From DATMER01 sp035556715 (GTDB lineage Bacteria; Acidobacteriota; Thermoanaerobaculia; Multivoradales; UBA5704), in the NCBI GenBank assembly GCA_035556715.1, contig DATMER010000115.1, positions 1 to 64,000 of the forward strand: a stretch of 64,000 nucleotides of DNA, read 5' to 3'. Shown piece by piece: positions 17,198 through 26,331 of this stretch. The stretch's first letter is position 1; each line of letters starts with the position of its first letter. The translations under genes were made by a program, and so were the position numbers. The notes beneath the pieces were generated by a model, which worked only from the letters and a program-made list of their open reading frames with translations, did not search any database and had not been told where the DNA came from.

Positions 17198-19226
17198 TGC
17201 CGTTGCCAATCGAGGAAGCTGGAGGGATCGGCGTCGTAGCGGGGCCCTTCACATGTGCGATCGCGTCAACGATGTAGCGCGGCAGTTTGGAGGTAAATGC
17301 GCTCTTATCGAACGCTTCCTCCTCACCTGCCTTAGTCAAGATCTCCGCAAGATACTGCGCGGCGATTGCTTTTGATGCGTTGCCCGAGTGGAAAAGCTGA
17401 TAGACCCGTGCACATAGCGCCGCACGGTCCCCATTAGCCTCCGCCTCCAATTCTCTAAAGTCTGTTCGAGCGGTCGCCTCCACATCGGCCCGCTTCTTCT
17501 TTTCGGCATTGAGTGGATCGTCGTTTACGGCGAGGGAAGCGGCAATATAAACTTCTTCTGCGAAGCAGCAGAACGCGAGATCGTATTCCAGCGTCCAATG
17601 ATCGGATATGAAGGTTTTTACCGACTGTCCGTCGTTGGATTGAAGGCTTGCCCGTCGCTCGTTCAGAGCCTGTTCCTGAGTCTTTCCGTCACCGCCGAAG
17701 TCACACAGCGCTTTCCAGCGGCGTCTTGGGCTCTTCCACTTCTCGTCATCGTCGCCGGTAGTTAGGCCGAGAATTGCCGGTGCACAGTCAGGCATGACGT
17801 CCATGTCGGCGACGCAGGCGACTGGGACTGACAGCTTAGGGGTGGCGTCGTCGCGGCGTTGAAAAATGCTGCTAAACCGCCTGAGCCCCTTGCCACCAAC
17901 ATTGACGATAGAAATGCCGTGTTCGGTAAGATCTGTGCCAAGCAGTCTCGAAAGCACAGGTAGCAAAATGGCCTCGGCGTCACCCTCAACGATGATTACG
18001 CCATGGGCGAAAAAGAGATTGGCCTTCGTAACGTCGAGGAACCGCTCGAGGAAACGATAGTCGCCCGGGTCCAGTTTGGTGTGGCCGCTTGCCAGGGAGA
18101 ATGCGCGACTGCCTTCCAAAAGAACTATATTCTGCAATGGGATCTTCGATGTTAAGTTCGGGCTATGAGTCGTGAGGACGACTTGGACCTGGCGATTCGT
18201 ATCCTTGACCTTGCCTATCGAGGCCCGTGTTAGAAATTCCATCAGCCGAAGCTGGCGTTGGGGATGCAGATGTGCTTCTGGCTCCTCGATCAACAACAAT
18301 GGCAAGCCTTCCGGCTCCCGTCCGAGAAGTAGTAGTTCACAGGCCATGTAGAGTAGGTTGTTCGAGCCGAGGCCATAACGTCCCCGGGCGCTCTCTGTAG
18401 TGGCTTCAAGAAGCACAAGTTCCAAACGCTCGAGAATCTGACGAAGGCGCGTCTTGGGAGTCCCGCCCTCCGAGATGTCGATCTTGCCTCGAAGACTGTC
18501 GTTAGTGAGAGAGAGCGAGGAGAGGTACTGCGTGTTGATCGCTCCCTCAGCACTTCCCACCCCCTGGTGCTTCTTCACGCTATACCGCAGATAGTCGGAC
18601 AGTCCCAATAGGCTCAGGCGGCTCACGGCACTCGCGTCGGACGGCAGTACGGTTTCGTCGAAGGAATCGCCCTGGCCAATCTCAGGAAAATTAGCAAGGA
18701 TCTGTGAAAGACGAGAGCCGCGCCCCGCCGACATCTCTCTCTCCGCGTCACGAAGTGGCCGCAGATATGCACTTGACAGAAGTGCTCGGACGGATGACTC
18801 TAAGGTTGGCCCGGCGCCATCACTCCCGCTGCGTACCGAGACATCAACCCATCGCCGGGCACCAGGAGATTCGTTCAGCCGCCTGGCCGTCCAGTTGACG
18901 AATAGCGAAACGTCGCTACCTTCATAGGAAAGGTACTCCACCAAGGCGCCCTTCTCGTCGTCGTCGAGTCCACTCAGTTTGCAGCGAACGAAAATTTCGC
19001 TGGCCTGCCTTCCCGCTCTATCTGTATGGAAGTCCTCCGGCTGGACGCGAATAAAGTCTTGATCACGGGTGAGGAGGGAATATCTGATAGCGTCGATCAC
19101 GGCAGACTTGCCGCTGTCATTTCTGCCGACTAACGCGGTCACGCCGCTATTGAATCCGATGTTGAGCGCAGCTGCACCGCCCCCAAACTGGCGAAAGTTT
19201 TGGGCAGTCAGACTTGACAGATACAT
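17190..19226 (-). CDS. gajA: GajA, OLD-family ATPase/TOPRIM nuclease of Gabija
   Basis: 678 residues. N-terminal ABC-type ATPase: Walker A GRNDSGKS (34-41), Walker B LLIEEPEAHL (311-320), TTHSP switch (352-356). C-terminal TOPRIM nuclease: VEGDAE (413-418) and ADMDV (about 473-477). This is the OLD nuclease layout, and immediate linkage to a UvrD-like helicase is the defining Gabija arrangement. GajA nicks specific DNA when nucleotides are depleted. It is about 100 residues longer than the well-known Bacillus protein. An AT-rich stretch at 19227-19379 upstream is the likely promoter region. Confidence 0.88.
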   Translation of the reverse strand: MYLSSLTAQNFRQFGGGAAALNIGFNSGVTALVGRNDSGKSAVIDAIRYSLLTRDQDFIRVQPEDFHTDRAGRQASEIFVRCKLSGLDDDEKGALVEYLSYEGSDVSLFVNWTARRLNESPGARRWVDVSVRSGSDGAGPTLESSVRALLSSAYLRPLRDAEREMSAGRGSRLSQILANFPEIGQGDSFDETVLPSDASAVSRLSLLGLSDYLRYSVKKHQGVGSAEGAINTQYLSSLSLTNDSLRGKIDISEGGTPKTRLRQILERLELVLLEATTESARGRYGLGSNNLLYMACELLLLGREPEGLPLLLIEEPEAHLHPQRQLRLMEFLTRASIGKVKDTNRQVQVVLTTHSPNLTSKIPLQNIVLLEGSRAFSLASGHTKLDPGDYRFLERFLDVTKANLFFAHGVIIVEGDAEAILLPVLSRLLGTDLTEHGISIVNVGGKGLRRFSSIFQRRDDATPKLSVPVACVADMDVMPDCAPAILGLTTGDDDEKWKSPRRRWKALCDFGGDGKTQEQALNERRASLQSNDGQSVKTFISDHWTLEYDLAFCCFAEEVYIAASLAVNDDPLNAEKKKRADVEATARTDFRELEAEANGDRAALCARVYQLFHSGNASKAIAAQYLAEILTKAGEEEAFDKSAFTSKLPRYIVDAIAHVKGPATTPIPPASSIGNGNA

Positions 19227-19379
19227 ATGAATGACCCCTATACCTGCCGAGGATTAAAGTCGATTCAGGCGAACGAGTTATGCCCCACTGAACAAAGTGT
19301 CTTCCTTATGCTCGTTTAGCCTGTATGCACTATATACTAACATAGAAGCAGCGGCAACATCGGCTAGAGTGATTCGGCG

Positions 19380-22175
19380 TTAAGACGCTACGCCTCTTTG
19401 AGAGCCACCGGCTTGAGTTTTGCTTTGGGTCTCTGGCGCCCGCCCCAGCGCCCGCCCCAAATCAATCGCCCGCACGAATCCCTCGGCGCTGTCCAATTGA
19501 ACCGCCCCTTCTTCCTCCACCATCGCCTCCTGCGCCAGATAGTCGCCCGGCCGGCAGGTGAACACCACGATCTGGAAGCTGCGGGCTTTCTCGGCGAGCA
19601 GCGCACGGAACCATTCCATCCGGATGTCGTCGCTCTGTACGAGTTGGTCGTCGAGGACGATCGTCGTCTGAAGATACTCCCCGAGGCAGAGTCGGTACAG
19701 CGTCGAGAGCTGTTCGCGTGTTCCAACCGAAATCCGATCGGGTGACCTCACGGCTCCGGCGACAAATACGCCCTCCGTACCCAGATGCGCGGTGAGATGG
19801 ACGTTTTGATAGCGCTGCCGGGTCAAGGTCTGGAACCGGCCTGCGATGGCCGGGGCGAGCGCCTGGCCGAGGTTGCTCGCCTGATCGGCGTCCGCTGCCT
19901 TCATCTGCTCCAGCAGCAGCTTCCATGCCTCGTAATCCATCTCGAGCTCGCGATCCTGGTGCTCGGCCAGCTCGAACGCCTCGGTCGCGTCGCGCAACCG
20001 ATCACGTGCGATGGCACCGCCTACCTGTCGCAGTCGGCCTTGCGTGGTAAGAATCTCCTCGGTCAAAGACGCGAGGTTTTGTCTTGCTCTCCCCAACGCG
20101 TCCGTCGCGGCGATAACTTCTTCAGCGGTGACCGGCCGCTCCGGCACAGGAAGAGCGTCGTGCCGCGCGATGGCTTCGTCACGCCCACGCTCGACGGCCG
20201 AGAGATCCTCGGCGTCGCGCTGTCTTCTGCGCTCGACGAGTCTCCCCTCCTCGTTGGCGTGATCGGCAATGGCCTTCGCCAGGGCCTCCTGCGCGGTTTC
20301 GACGGCTCGTTGAGCCTCTTCCACCGCCTCCTTGACGGCCGCTCTCGCGGTCTCTGCTTCGCGCGATGCCTGCTGCCGCTGGGCCCGGAGCGACGCGGCC
20401 GGGTCTGGCCCCAACCGATCGAGATCGGCCGCAAGCGCCTCCAGTGTCGCGTCTCCGAGCGCGAGACGGCAGGCTTCCGCGCGTGCGCAAGCTTCGCGAA
20501 GCGCCTCGGCCGCACCGGCGAGGTCCGCGATCTGGCGCCGCAGCGATTCCAGGTCCACATCCAGAGATTGGAGCCGGACATCCAGCTCCTTCGCCTCGGC
20601 CATCTTCGCTTCGAGCGCCTCCAGGTCCGCCACACCGGCCGCCGACAGGTGCGGCAGAATCTCTGCGTCTCTGCGGCTTTCCAGCGCGCGCACCCGGTCT
20701 TGCGCTTCGCGCCGGCCGCCTCGGACACGTACGGTTGCCAGGTCGGCGACGTCCACCTCCACTTCGGCGTCCGCTTCGATCTCCAACGGCTGAGCGATCA
20801 GCCCGGACTCCGCGGCGACCCCGTCTTTCCGGACCCGCAGTTTGACCATCGCGGTGGGAATCACGGTCATCACAAGCCCCACGTCCAGGGCTCCCCGCGC
20901 GCTCGCCAGCTCGGTTTCGAGCTTGCGCAGGGCCGGGAGGCTCGCCGCCGGCGGCACCACGATCGCCGCTCGCTGCCCGCCCAGATCCGACCGCTGCGCC
21001 GAGGCCCGTGCGAGTTCCTCCTGGAGAACCGACTCCCGCTCGACGCCGGCCCGGGCGCCCGCAAGCTGCCGCTCCGCGTTCCGCGCTTCCACGCCGCGTT
21101 CGAGCAGGTCGTACCGGCCCAGCGCCTCGTTCGCCGCCGTTTCGGCCTTGGTGGCTTCCATCCACGTTTCGCGCGCACGGGCCGTCTCGTCTTCCTGCCC
21201 GCGATGCTTCGCCTGCTCCTTGATCGCCGCGAGATCCCGGACCCGCTGTTCCGCCTCCGCCACGGCCTGATCCATTCCCTCGATGCGCGACACTTGCGCG
21301 CGCGCAGCCTCGACCGCCTCCCAGGCCGACGCACGGTCCAAGACCTGCTGCGCCAGGAGCTGAACGCCGGCCAGCCGTTCCTCCGCCGAGGCCAGCTCCT
21401 CGTCGCACCGCGCCCGTTCCTGGTAAAGATCCTCCAGGTGCCGCTCCACGCCTTCGGAATCCTCGACGATCTTTTCGAGCAGCTCCTTTTCCTCCCGCGC
21501 CTCCTTCACCCGGTCCGCCGCGACCTTGAAGACGCTCCCGCGGGCCGTCTTCTTCGCGCCTTTGTCCGTGTACGCCTCGTCCCGGCGCGCCTGGGCTTGC
21601 CGGAGCAGCGCAAGGAACAGAGGGTCCTGCGCCACGGCCTGCAAGGCCGCCGCGATCTGATCCTTTCCGCTCGCCGTGCCGTCGTCGTGCAGGCTGCGGT
21701 CGAGGACGTCGGTCACGTCCGCCTGCGTCGACAGCAGCGCGGTGGCCAGGAAGCTGGTCGGAAGACCCTTTCCGGTCCCCGACCCGCCGGGCTCGGGAAT
21801 GCCCCAACGCAGGATTTCCCGGAGCTTCGCATCGACCCTGCGCGCACGCTCGACGTCGTCGTAATCCTGGCCGTTCCTGGACTCCTGGAGCAGCGACGAG
21901 CCGCGCTTGCCGAACTGTTTCCGGACGCGCCAGATCCGCTGCGCCTCCATCTCGAACGTCAGCTCGACGAACGGATCGTCGGCCCCGGACCATGGGATGT
22001 ACGGTTCGCAGCTCGTCGAGGTGTGAGGGAGCAGCAGCGCCAGGCGGATCGCATCCGCGAGCGTCGATTTGCCGAGGTCGTTGGGGCCGTAGAGAACATT
22101 GAGCCCTGGACCGAACGCGATGTCCAGCTCCGGGATCGCAGCGAAGCTCTGGACACGCAGCCGGTGGAGTTTCAT
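19380..22175 (-). CDS. SbcC/Rad50-like SMC ATPase without zinc hook
   Basis: 931 residues. N-terminal half-ATPase with Walker A GPNDLGKST (30-38); long coiled coils; C-terminal half with the signature ISVGTREQLSTLYRL (about 813) and a Walker B-like IVLDDQLVQSDD (about 840). Between the coils there is no CxxC zinc hook. Instead, around residues 425-480, there is a strand-rich insert with VMTVIPTAMVKLRV. The start ATG overlaps the preceding SbcD-like gene by 4 bases (ATGA), so the two are surely co-translated and probably form an Mre11-Rad50-type complex. It resembles YhaN-like ATPases more than classical SbcC. A role in DNA-end processing against foreign DNA is inferred from its SNF2 partner and the neighbouring defence genes. 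Confidence 0.75.
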   Translation of the reverse strand: MKLHRLRVQSFAAIPELDIAFGPGLNVLYGPNDLGKSTLADAIRLALLLPHTSTSCEPYIPWSGADDPFVELTFEMEAQRIWRVRKQFGKRGSSLLQESRNGQDYDDVERARRVDAKLREILRWGIPEPGGSGTGKGLPTSFLATALLSTQADVTDVLDRSLHDDGTASGKDQIAAALQAVAQDPLFLALLRQAQARRDEAYTDKGAKKTARGSVFKVAADRVKEAREEKELLEKIVEDSEGVERHLEDLYQERARCDEELASAEERLAGVQLLAQQVLDRASAWEAVEAARAQVSRIEGMDQAVAEAEQRVRDLAAIKEQAKHRGQEDETARARETWMEATKAETAANEALGRYDLLERGVEARNAERQLAGARAGVERESVLQEELARASAQRSDLGGQRAAIVVPPAASLPALRKLETELASARGALDVGLVMTVIPTAMVKLRVRKDGVAAESGLIAQPLEIEADAEVEVDVADLATVRVRGGRREAQDRVRALESRRDAEILPHLSAAGVADLEALEAKMAEAKELDVRLQSLDVDLESLRRQIADLAGAAEALREACARAEACRLALGDATLEALAADLDRLGPDPAASLRAQRQQASREAETARAAVKEAVEEAQRAVETAQEALAKAIADHANEEGRLVERRRQRDAEDLSAVERGRDEAIARHDALPVPERPVTAEEVIAATDALGRARQNLASLTEEILTTQGRLRQVGGAIARDRLRDATEAFELAEHQDRELEMDYEAWKLLLEQMKAADADQASNLGQALAPAIAGRFQTLTRQRYQNVHLTAHLGTEGVFVAGAVRSPDRISVGTREQLSTLYRLCLGEYLQTTIVLDDQLVQSDDIRMEWFRALLAEKARSFQIVVFTCRPGDYLAQEAMVEEEGAVQLDSAEGFVRAIDLGRALGRAPETQSKTQAGGSQRGVAS

Positions 22176-23332
22176 CGAGCCGCTCCGGTCACGGCGTCCT
22201 GCTGCTGGAGCAGCTTGTACAGGTGGGACAAGGCTCGGTTCGCCTTCTCCCGTTCCGCCTCATCCGCCGTCTCGGCGATGATCCGGTCGAGGCGGGCGAC
22301 TGTGTCCTTGAGCACCGGCGCCAGATCGTCAGGAAAGGCGCTCGCGGAACCGGCCTGGACCCGCAATCCCGTTCGGTCCACGACGAGGATGCCGGCGCGG
22401 CCATGGGTTGCATCGGTCCCTTCCAGATCCTGGAGGATCCGGGAGAGCTCGCTCTCTTCCGCCAGGGAGACCGTCATGTCCAGGTGAAGCCTCACCACGT
22501 GGCGTTCGAGATCCGGCCGGGTCAGCAGCGCCCGGAGCTCGTTCATGCCACGGCACCGCACGTCGATCCAGCTCCAGGACGCCACCTGCGCCTCTTCGAC
22601 CCGGGGGCGGAAGCCGCGCCGAAACAGCGCGACGACGGCCACCTTGCCGGCGCCGGGCTCGTCGAAGCTCGTCGGCTCCGGCGTTCCCGGATAGACGGTC
22701 GGCACCGGCAGCTTCGGGGTGACATCGCGAAACGAGTGGGTATCGCCGATCGCGAGATAGTCGAGACCGCGCTGGACTCCCGCATCCCGGCGGATTGGAA
22801 AGTTGGTCTGGTAGCGGGGGATGTCGAACGTGCTGCCATGAACGCAGCCGATACGGAGCCGCGCATCGCCGGGCTCCCGCGCCGGCAGGGCCATGGCGGG
22901 ATCGTTCTCTCCGGCCTTGGACCGGCACGGCCGCGCATAAAGGACCGCCTCCGAGGTGATCTCATAGGAGAAGTCGTCCCGGTCCACGACATGCACCCAG
23001 CCAGGGAGCCGCGCGCGGAACGGATGCCCGGTGTGCCACACGGATTCCTTGGTGAGCGGGTCGTGGTTGCCCGGCACGAGGAACACGGGCGCCTCCGTCG
23101 GATGATCGTGGAAGGTCTTTGCGAGGCCGGCCCAGAAGTCCTGGGCCGGCGTGGGATCGTCGAACAGATCGCCCGCGCAGAGCACCGCATGCACCCGTTG
23201 GCGGCGCGCCATTTCGAGGATCTTGCCCACCACGTCCATGCGCGCCCGGGAAAGCGTTTTCTGGGCCTCTTCGGGAAACGACAGGAACCTTTTCCCGAGG
23301 TGCCAGTCGGCCGTGTGCAGAAGCCTCAACAT
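22172..23332 (-). CDS. SbcD/Mre11-like DNA nuclease
   Basis: 386 residues. Calcineurin-like metallophosphoesterase motifs are present: LLHTADWHLGK at the N-terminus, LCAGDLFDD, LVPGNHDPLT, VHGSTFD and IGDTHSF, giving the two-metal site of Mre11/SbcD nucleases. Family members cut DNA ends and hairpins together with an SMC-type ATPase. The true start is the ATG at 23332, overlapping the SNF2 stop by 7 bases; the open frame further upstream is an overlap artefact that reads as low-complexity protein. It forms the middle of a coupled SNF2-nuclease-ATPase unit. Confidence 0.8.
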   Translation of the reverse strand: MLRLLHTADWHLGKRFLSFPEEAQKTLSRARMDVVGKILEMARRQRVHAVLCAGDLFDDPTPAQDFWAGLAKTFHDHPTEAPVFLVPGNHDPLTKESVWHTGHPFRARLPGWVHVVDRDDFSYEITSEAVLYARPCRSKAGENDPAMALPAREPGDARLRIGCVHGSTFDIPRYQTNFPIRRDAGVQRGLDYLAIGDTHSFRDVTPKLPVPTVYPGTPEPTSFDEPGAGKVAVVALFRRGFRPRVEEAQVASWSWIDVRCRGMNELRALLTRPDLERHVVRLHLDMTVSLAEESELSRILQDLEGTDATHGRAGILVVDRTGLRVQAGSASAFPDDLAPVLKDTVARLDRIIAETADEAEREKANRALSHLYKLLQQQDAVTGAAR

Positions 23333-26271
23333 GACGTCTTCGGCTCCTCGATCCGGAACGCCGCCCGGAACAGCCGGGTCATTTTCGGCGCCTGGTACCG
23401 CCGCTTTTGGTAATCGTCTCGCCATCTCAGGTAAACCTCGTCCTCCCTGGAATCCAGGGCGTTGATCTGCTGCTCGATTTCCTCCTGCCGGGATGCGAGT
23501 CGGTCGATCTCCGCCTCGACCCGCTGACGGTCGCTCGCTCCGACCATTTGGTCGCGCCGGGCTCGGGCGGCGCGCAGCTTCTCGGTGATGCCTGACAGCT
23601 CCCGGCGACACAAGAGGACCTTGTCCTCGACGTACCGCTCGAGCTGCCCGAGGGCCTGCTCGAAATGCTTCTGCTCACCCTGCTCGATCTCCTGCTGGTC
23701 GAGGAAGACCGCCTCGTCGAGAGCGTCGTAGAGCCAGGGTGGATCCACGGCAACCTCGAACGGAGGGCCGTCAGCGGCGGGCAGCCGGGAGATCCGGGCC
23801 GCCAGACCGGGATCGATGGGGGCTCCGTCCACCCCGGCCGCGGCGACCAGCCGCTGCACGGGCTCGAACCCACCGTAGTCCACGAGGACCACCCCGAGCA
23901 CGCCGGTCCTGCCTGTCAGCCCGGCAAGGTCGGGAGGGGCCTCCGGCGGCAGCCGCAGCACCACCGATCCTCCCGGCCACCTGCGAGCGTCTGCGATCGC
24001 CGCCTGCACGAGCGGATGGATCAGGTTCAGGGCTTCGGCATCGCTCAGCCCGCGCGCATCACCCACTGCGAACCTGCGTCCATCTCCGAGCCCGGCAGGC
24101 ATCCTCTCTTCGGACAGGATGTCGAAGACGGCTCGATGGCCGTCCCCGGACCGCCGATACTCGATTCCGGACTCGGCCAGGTAGCCGTCCACCAGATCGG
24201 CGACGTCCCTGTCGAATTGGGCGAGGGCCGCGGGAAGCTCGCTACGCAGGTTCCGGAAGGCCTTGCGCACCTCCTCATCGAAACGGGACTCGATGATCTG
24301 CGAGGTCCGCCTGTACTCTCTTTCGTAGGCTTCTCGCCGTCCCTCGATCTTGTCGCGCAGCGCGGCGATCTCACGGGCGATCTCCTCGACCGTGCGCGAC
24401 CGGCTGTAGATGCTCTGGAGATCGTTTTCCAGCTCGACGGCGAGCGCCGATACCGCGATCTCGGGAGTGTCGGTGCGCGGCTCGTGCAGCACGGTGTCGG
24501 ACGCATCCAGGACCTTGCCGAACAGGTCCAGCTTCCGGCTCAGGATCTCGAACGTCAGTTGCTGCCCCTCATTGTCCCGGTTGATGAAGTTGACCACCGT
24601 GACATCCCGCTGCTGGCTGTACCGGTGGCATCGTCCGATGCGCTGCTCGATGCGCTGAGGGTTCCAGGGAAGGTCGTAGTTGATCACCGTCTCGCTGAAC
24701 TGGAGGTTCAGGCCCTTGGCTCCGGCCTCGGTGCACACCATCACCTTCGACCGCGTGCGGAACTCGTGAACCAGGGCCAGCCGCACGGCGACCTCGCGGC
24801 TCGGCTTTATCCCGGGAGCGAGCCGGGCTCCCTCTTCCGCCTGCCAGCGGGCGAGTGCCTGGTTCGCGCGAGCGTGGTCATTCACTCCCCGGAAGAGCGT
24901 GACCTCTTCGTCCTGGAGCCCCGCTTTGAGGAGCAAGTCCCGCAGGTACTCCTGGGTCGTGATCGACTCCGTGAAGACCACGGCCTTGCCGCTGCCGTGG
25001 CCGTCCCGGCCGCGATCGAGGACGAGCCGGATCGCCTCCAGGAACGAGCGCGCCTTGGCATCGCTCGGAAGGGACCGGGCACGAGTGAGGAGCTCCTCCA
25101 CGCGGGCCAGCTCGGCCAGGACTCCCTTGCGGTCCACGGCAGGGACCGGCTCCTCTTCGACAGGCTTCGGAAGCTCCTCCTCGTCCTCCAGGTCGCGAAG
25201 CATCGCAACAGCCTCGTCGACGGCTGCCTGACCCGCCGCGAGACGGCGGAGCCGCTCGGCGACATTCTTCAAGCTTGCAGCCAGGGCAGGGATCGATGAG
25301 GCCATGCGCCGGTGGAATCCGATGAGTAGGAGGCGGCGCTGCCGGCCGGAAAAGGCGAACAGTGAAGGTTCGAGCAGGTACTCGGTTACATCATCGTAGA
25401 GCGCCCGTTCGTCGGAGCTCATCGCGTACTCGTAGAGCCGGCACCGCCGCTGCGTGAACGGCCGGTCAAGGAACTCCTGGGCCTGCCGGCGCAGCGTGCG
25501 CTGGAGCACCCGGGAGAGGCGCCTCTGGAGCTCGTGCTCCTGCCCGGGGACCAGGGTCCGGTCGTCCTCATCGCAGAACATCTTGCGAAACGTCGAGATG
25601 TCGCCGAGCAGTGTGCCTGTCGGCTCGACGTACTGCACCAGCCCCCACAGCTCGGCCAGGGAGTTCTGGATGGGAGTCGCCGTGAGGAGGAGGACCGGCG
25701 TCTTCCTCAGGAACCCACGGACGCGGTGGGCCATCCTCGCCTCGTCCGAGGCCTCGTCGTAGACCCCGTCACGGCCATACCGCTTGTGCAGGCCGGCGAA
25801 GATCTCGTGCGCCTCGTCGATGACCACCAGGTCAAACGGCGGAGCCGCGGAGAGCGGTGCCGAACCGCGCTCGCTCCCCGCGAATTCGCGCCCGACCAGG
25901 TAAACGCCGGGGCCAAGGAAGCCTGCCTGGTCCTCCCGCGTCTGGATGCCGAAGAGCTGGAGCAGCTCGTTTTGCCACTGCCCGATGAGCGACTTCGGCA
26001 CGATCAGCAGGATGCGCTGAGCCCCTTCGGCCCGGCGCTGTGCGATGACGAGCCCCGCCTCGATCGTCTTGCCCAGGCCGACCTCGTCCGCGAGGATGCA
26101 GCCGCCTTCCTGGAGCCGCCGGAGCGCAAAGATCACGGCGTCAATCTGGTGCGGGTTGGGATCGATGCGCGCCTGGCGCTGCGACGCCGCATAGCGCTCC
26201 CGGTCATCGGGACGGCGCACGCGGACAAGATCCTCAGCAAGAAGGCGTCGATTGAAGGGGTGGAGGACCAC
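23326..26271 (-). CDS. SNF2/RapA-like helicase-translocase
   Basis: 981 residues, GTG start with a weak AGGAT ahead. SWI2/SNF2 motifs: Walker A ADEVGLGKT (61-69), IDEAHEIF (151-158), LLTATPIQN, and motif VI RIEQRIGRCHRYSQ (about 543). The second half is long coiled coil with repeated Glu/Arg-rich helices, then a conserved tail. It probably moves along duplex DNA. DISARM class 1 DrmD is also an SNF2 protein, but this gene is 13 kb from drmAB, on the other strand, and translationally coupled to SbcD/SbcC-like genes, so I treat it as part of that unit. Codon usage is strongly GC-rich, unlike the OLD gene before it. Confidence 0.8.
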   Translation of the reverse strand: MVLHPFNRRLLAEDLVRVRRPDDRERYAASQRQARIDPNPHQIDAVIFALRRLQEGGCILADEVGLGKTIEAGLVIAQRRAEGAQRILLIVPKSLIGQWQNELLQLFGIQTREDQAGFLGPGVYLVGREFAGSERGSAPLSAAPPFDLVVIDEAHEIFAGLHKRYGRDGVYDEASDEARMAHRVRGFLRKTPVLLLTATPIQNSLAELWGLVQYVEPTGTLLGDISTFRKMFCDEDDRTLVPGQEHELQRRLSRVLQRTLRRQAQEFLDRPFTQRRCRLYEYAMSSDERALYDDVTEYLLEPSLFAFSGRQRRLLLIGFHRRMASSIPALAASLKNVAERLRRLAAGQAAVDEAVAMLRDLEDEEELPKPVEEEPVPAVDRKGVLAELARVEELLTRARSLPSDAKARSFLEAIRLVLDRGRDGHGSGKAVVFTESITTQEYLRDLLLKAGLQDEEVTLFRGVNDHARANQALARWQAEEGARLAPGIKPSREVAVRLALVHEFRTRSKVMVCTEAGAKGLNLQFSETVINYDLPWNPQRIEQRIGRCHRYSQQRDVTVVNFINRDNEGQQLTFEILSRKLDLFGKVLDASDTVLHEPRTDTPEIAVSALAVELENDLQSIYSRSRTVEEIAREIAALRDKIEGRREAYEREYRRTSQIIESRFDEEVRKAFRNLRSELPAALAQFDRDVADLVDGYLAESGIEYRRSGDGHRAVFDILSEERMPAGLGDGRRFAVGDARGLSDAEALNLIHPLVQAAIADARRWPGGSVVLRLPPEAPPDLAGLTGRTGVLGVVLVDYGGFEPVQRLVAAAGVDGAPIDPGLAARISRLPAADGPPFEVAVDPPWLYDALDEAVFLDQQEIEQGEQKHFEQALGQLERYVEDKVLLCRRELSGITEKLRAARARRDQMVGASDRQRVEAEIDRLASRQEEIEQQINALDSREDEVYLRWRDDYQKRRYQAPKMTRLFRAAFRIEEPKTSC

Positions 26272-26331
26272 AGAGCAATCCTACGGAATACGAGTAGCCA
26301 TTTGGCGTTGGCCCAGAGAAAGGTGCCACAG

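Noticed and set aside
19785..22487. 900-residue open frame on the plus strand
   Set aside because: Antisense to the SbcC-like gene, whose motifs and overlap with its neighbour are clear; the plus frame has no domain and is Arg/Leu/Gly-rich.
22172..23611. SbcD-like protein with a 93-residue N-terminal extension
   Set aside because: The extension overlaps the SNF2 coding region and is Arg/Pro/Gly-rich; ATG 23332 gives the conserved start and the usual stop-start overlap.
23326..26271. SNF2 gene as drmD of the DISARM locus
   Set aside because: It is 13 kb away on the opposite strand and overlaps the SbcD-like gene; the drmE-type locus is class 2-like, which does not use DrmD.
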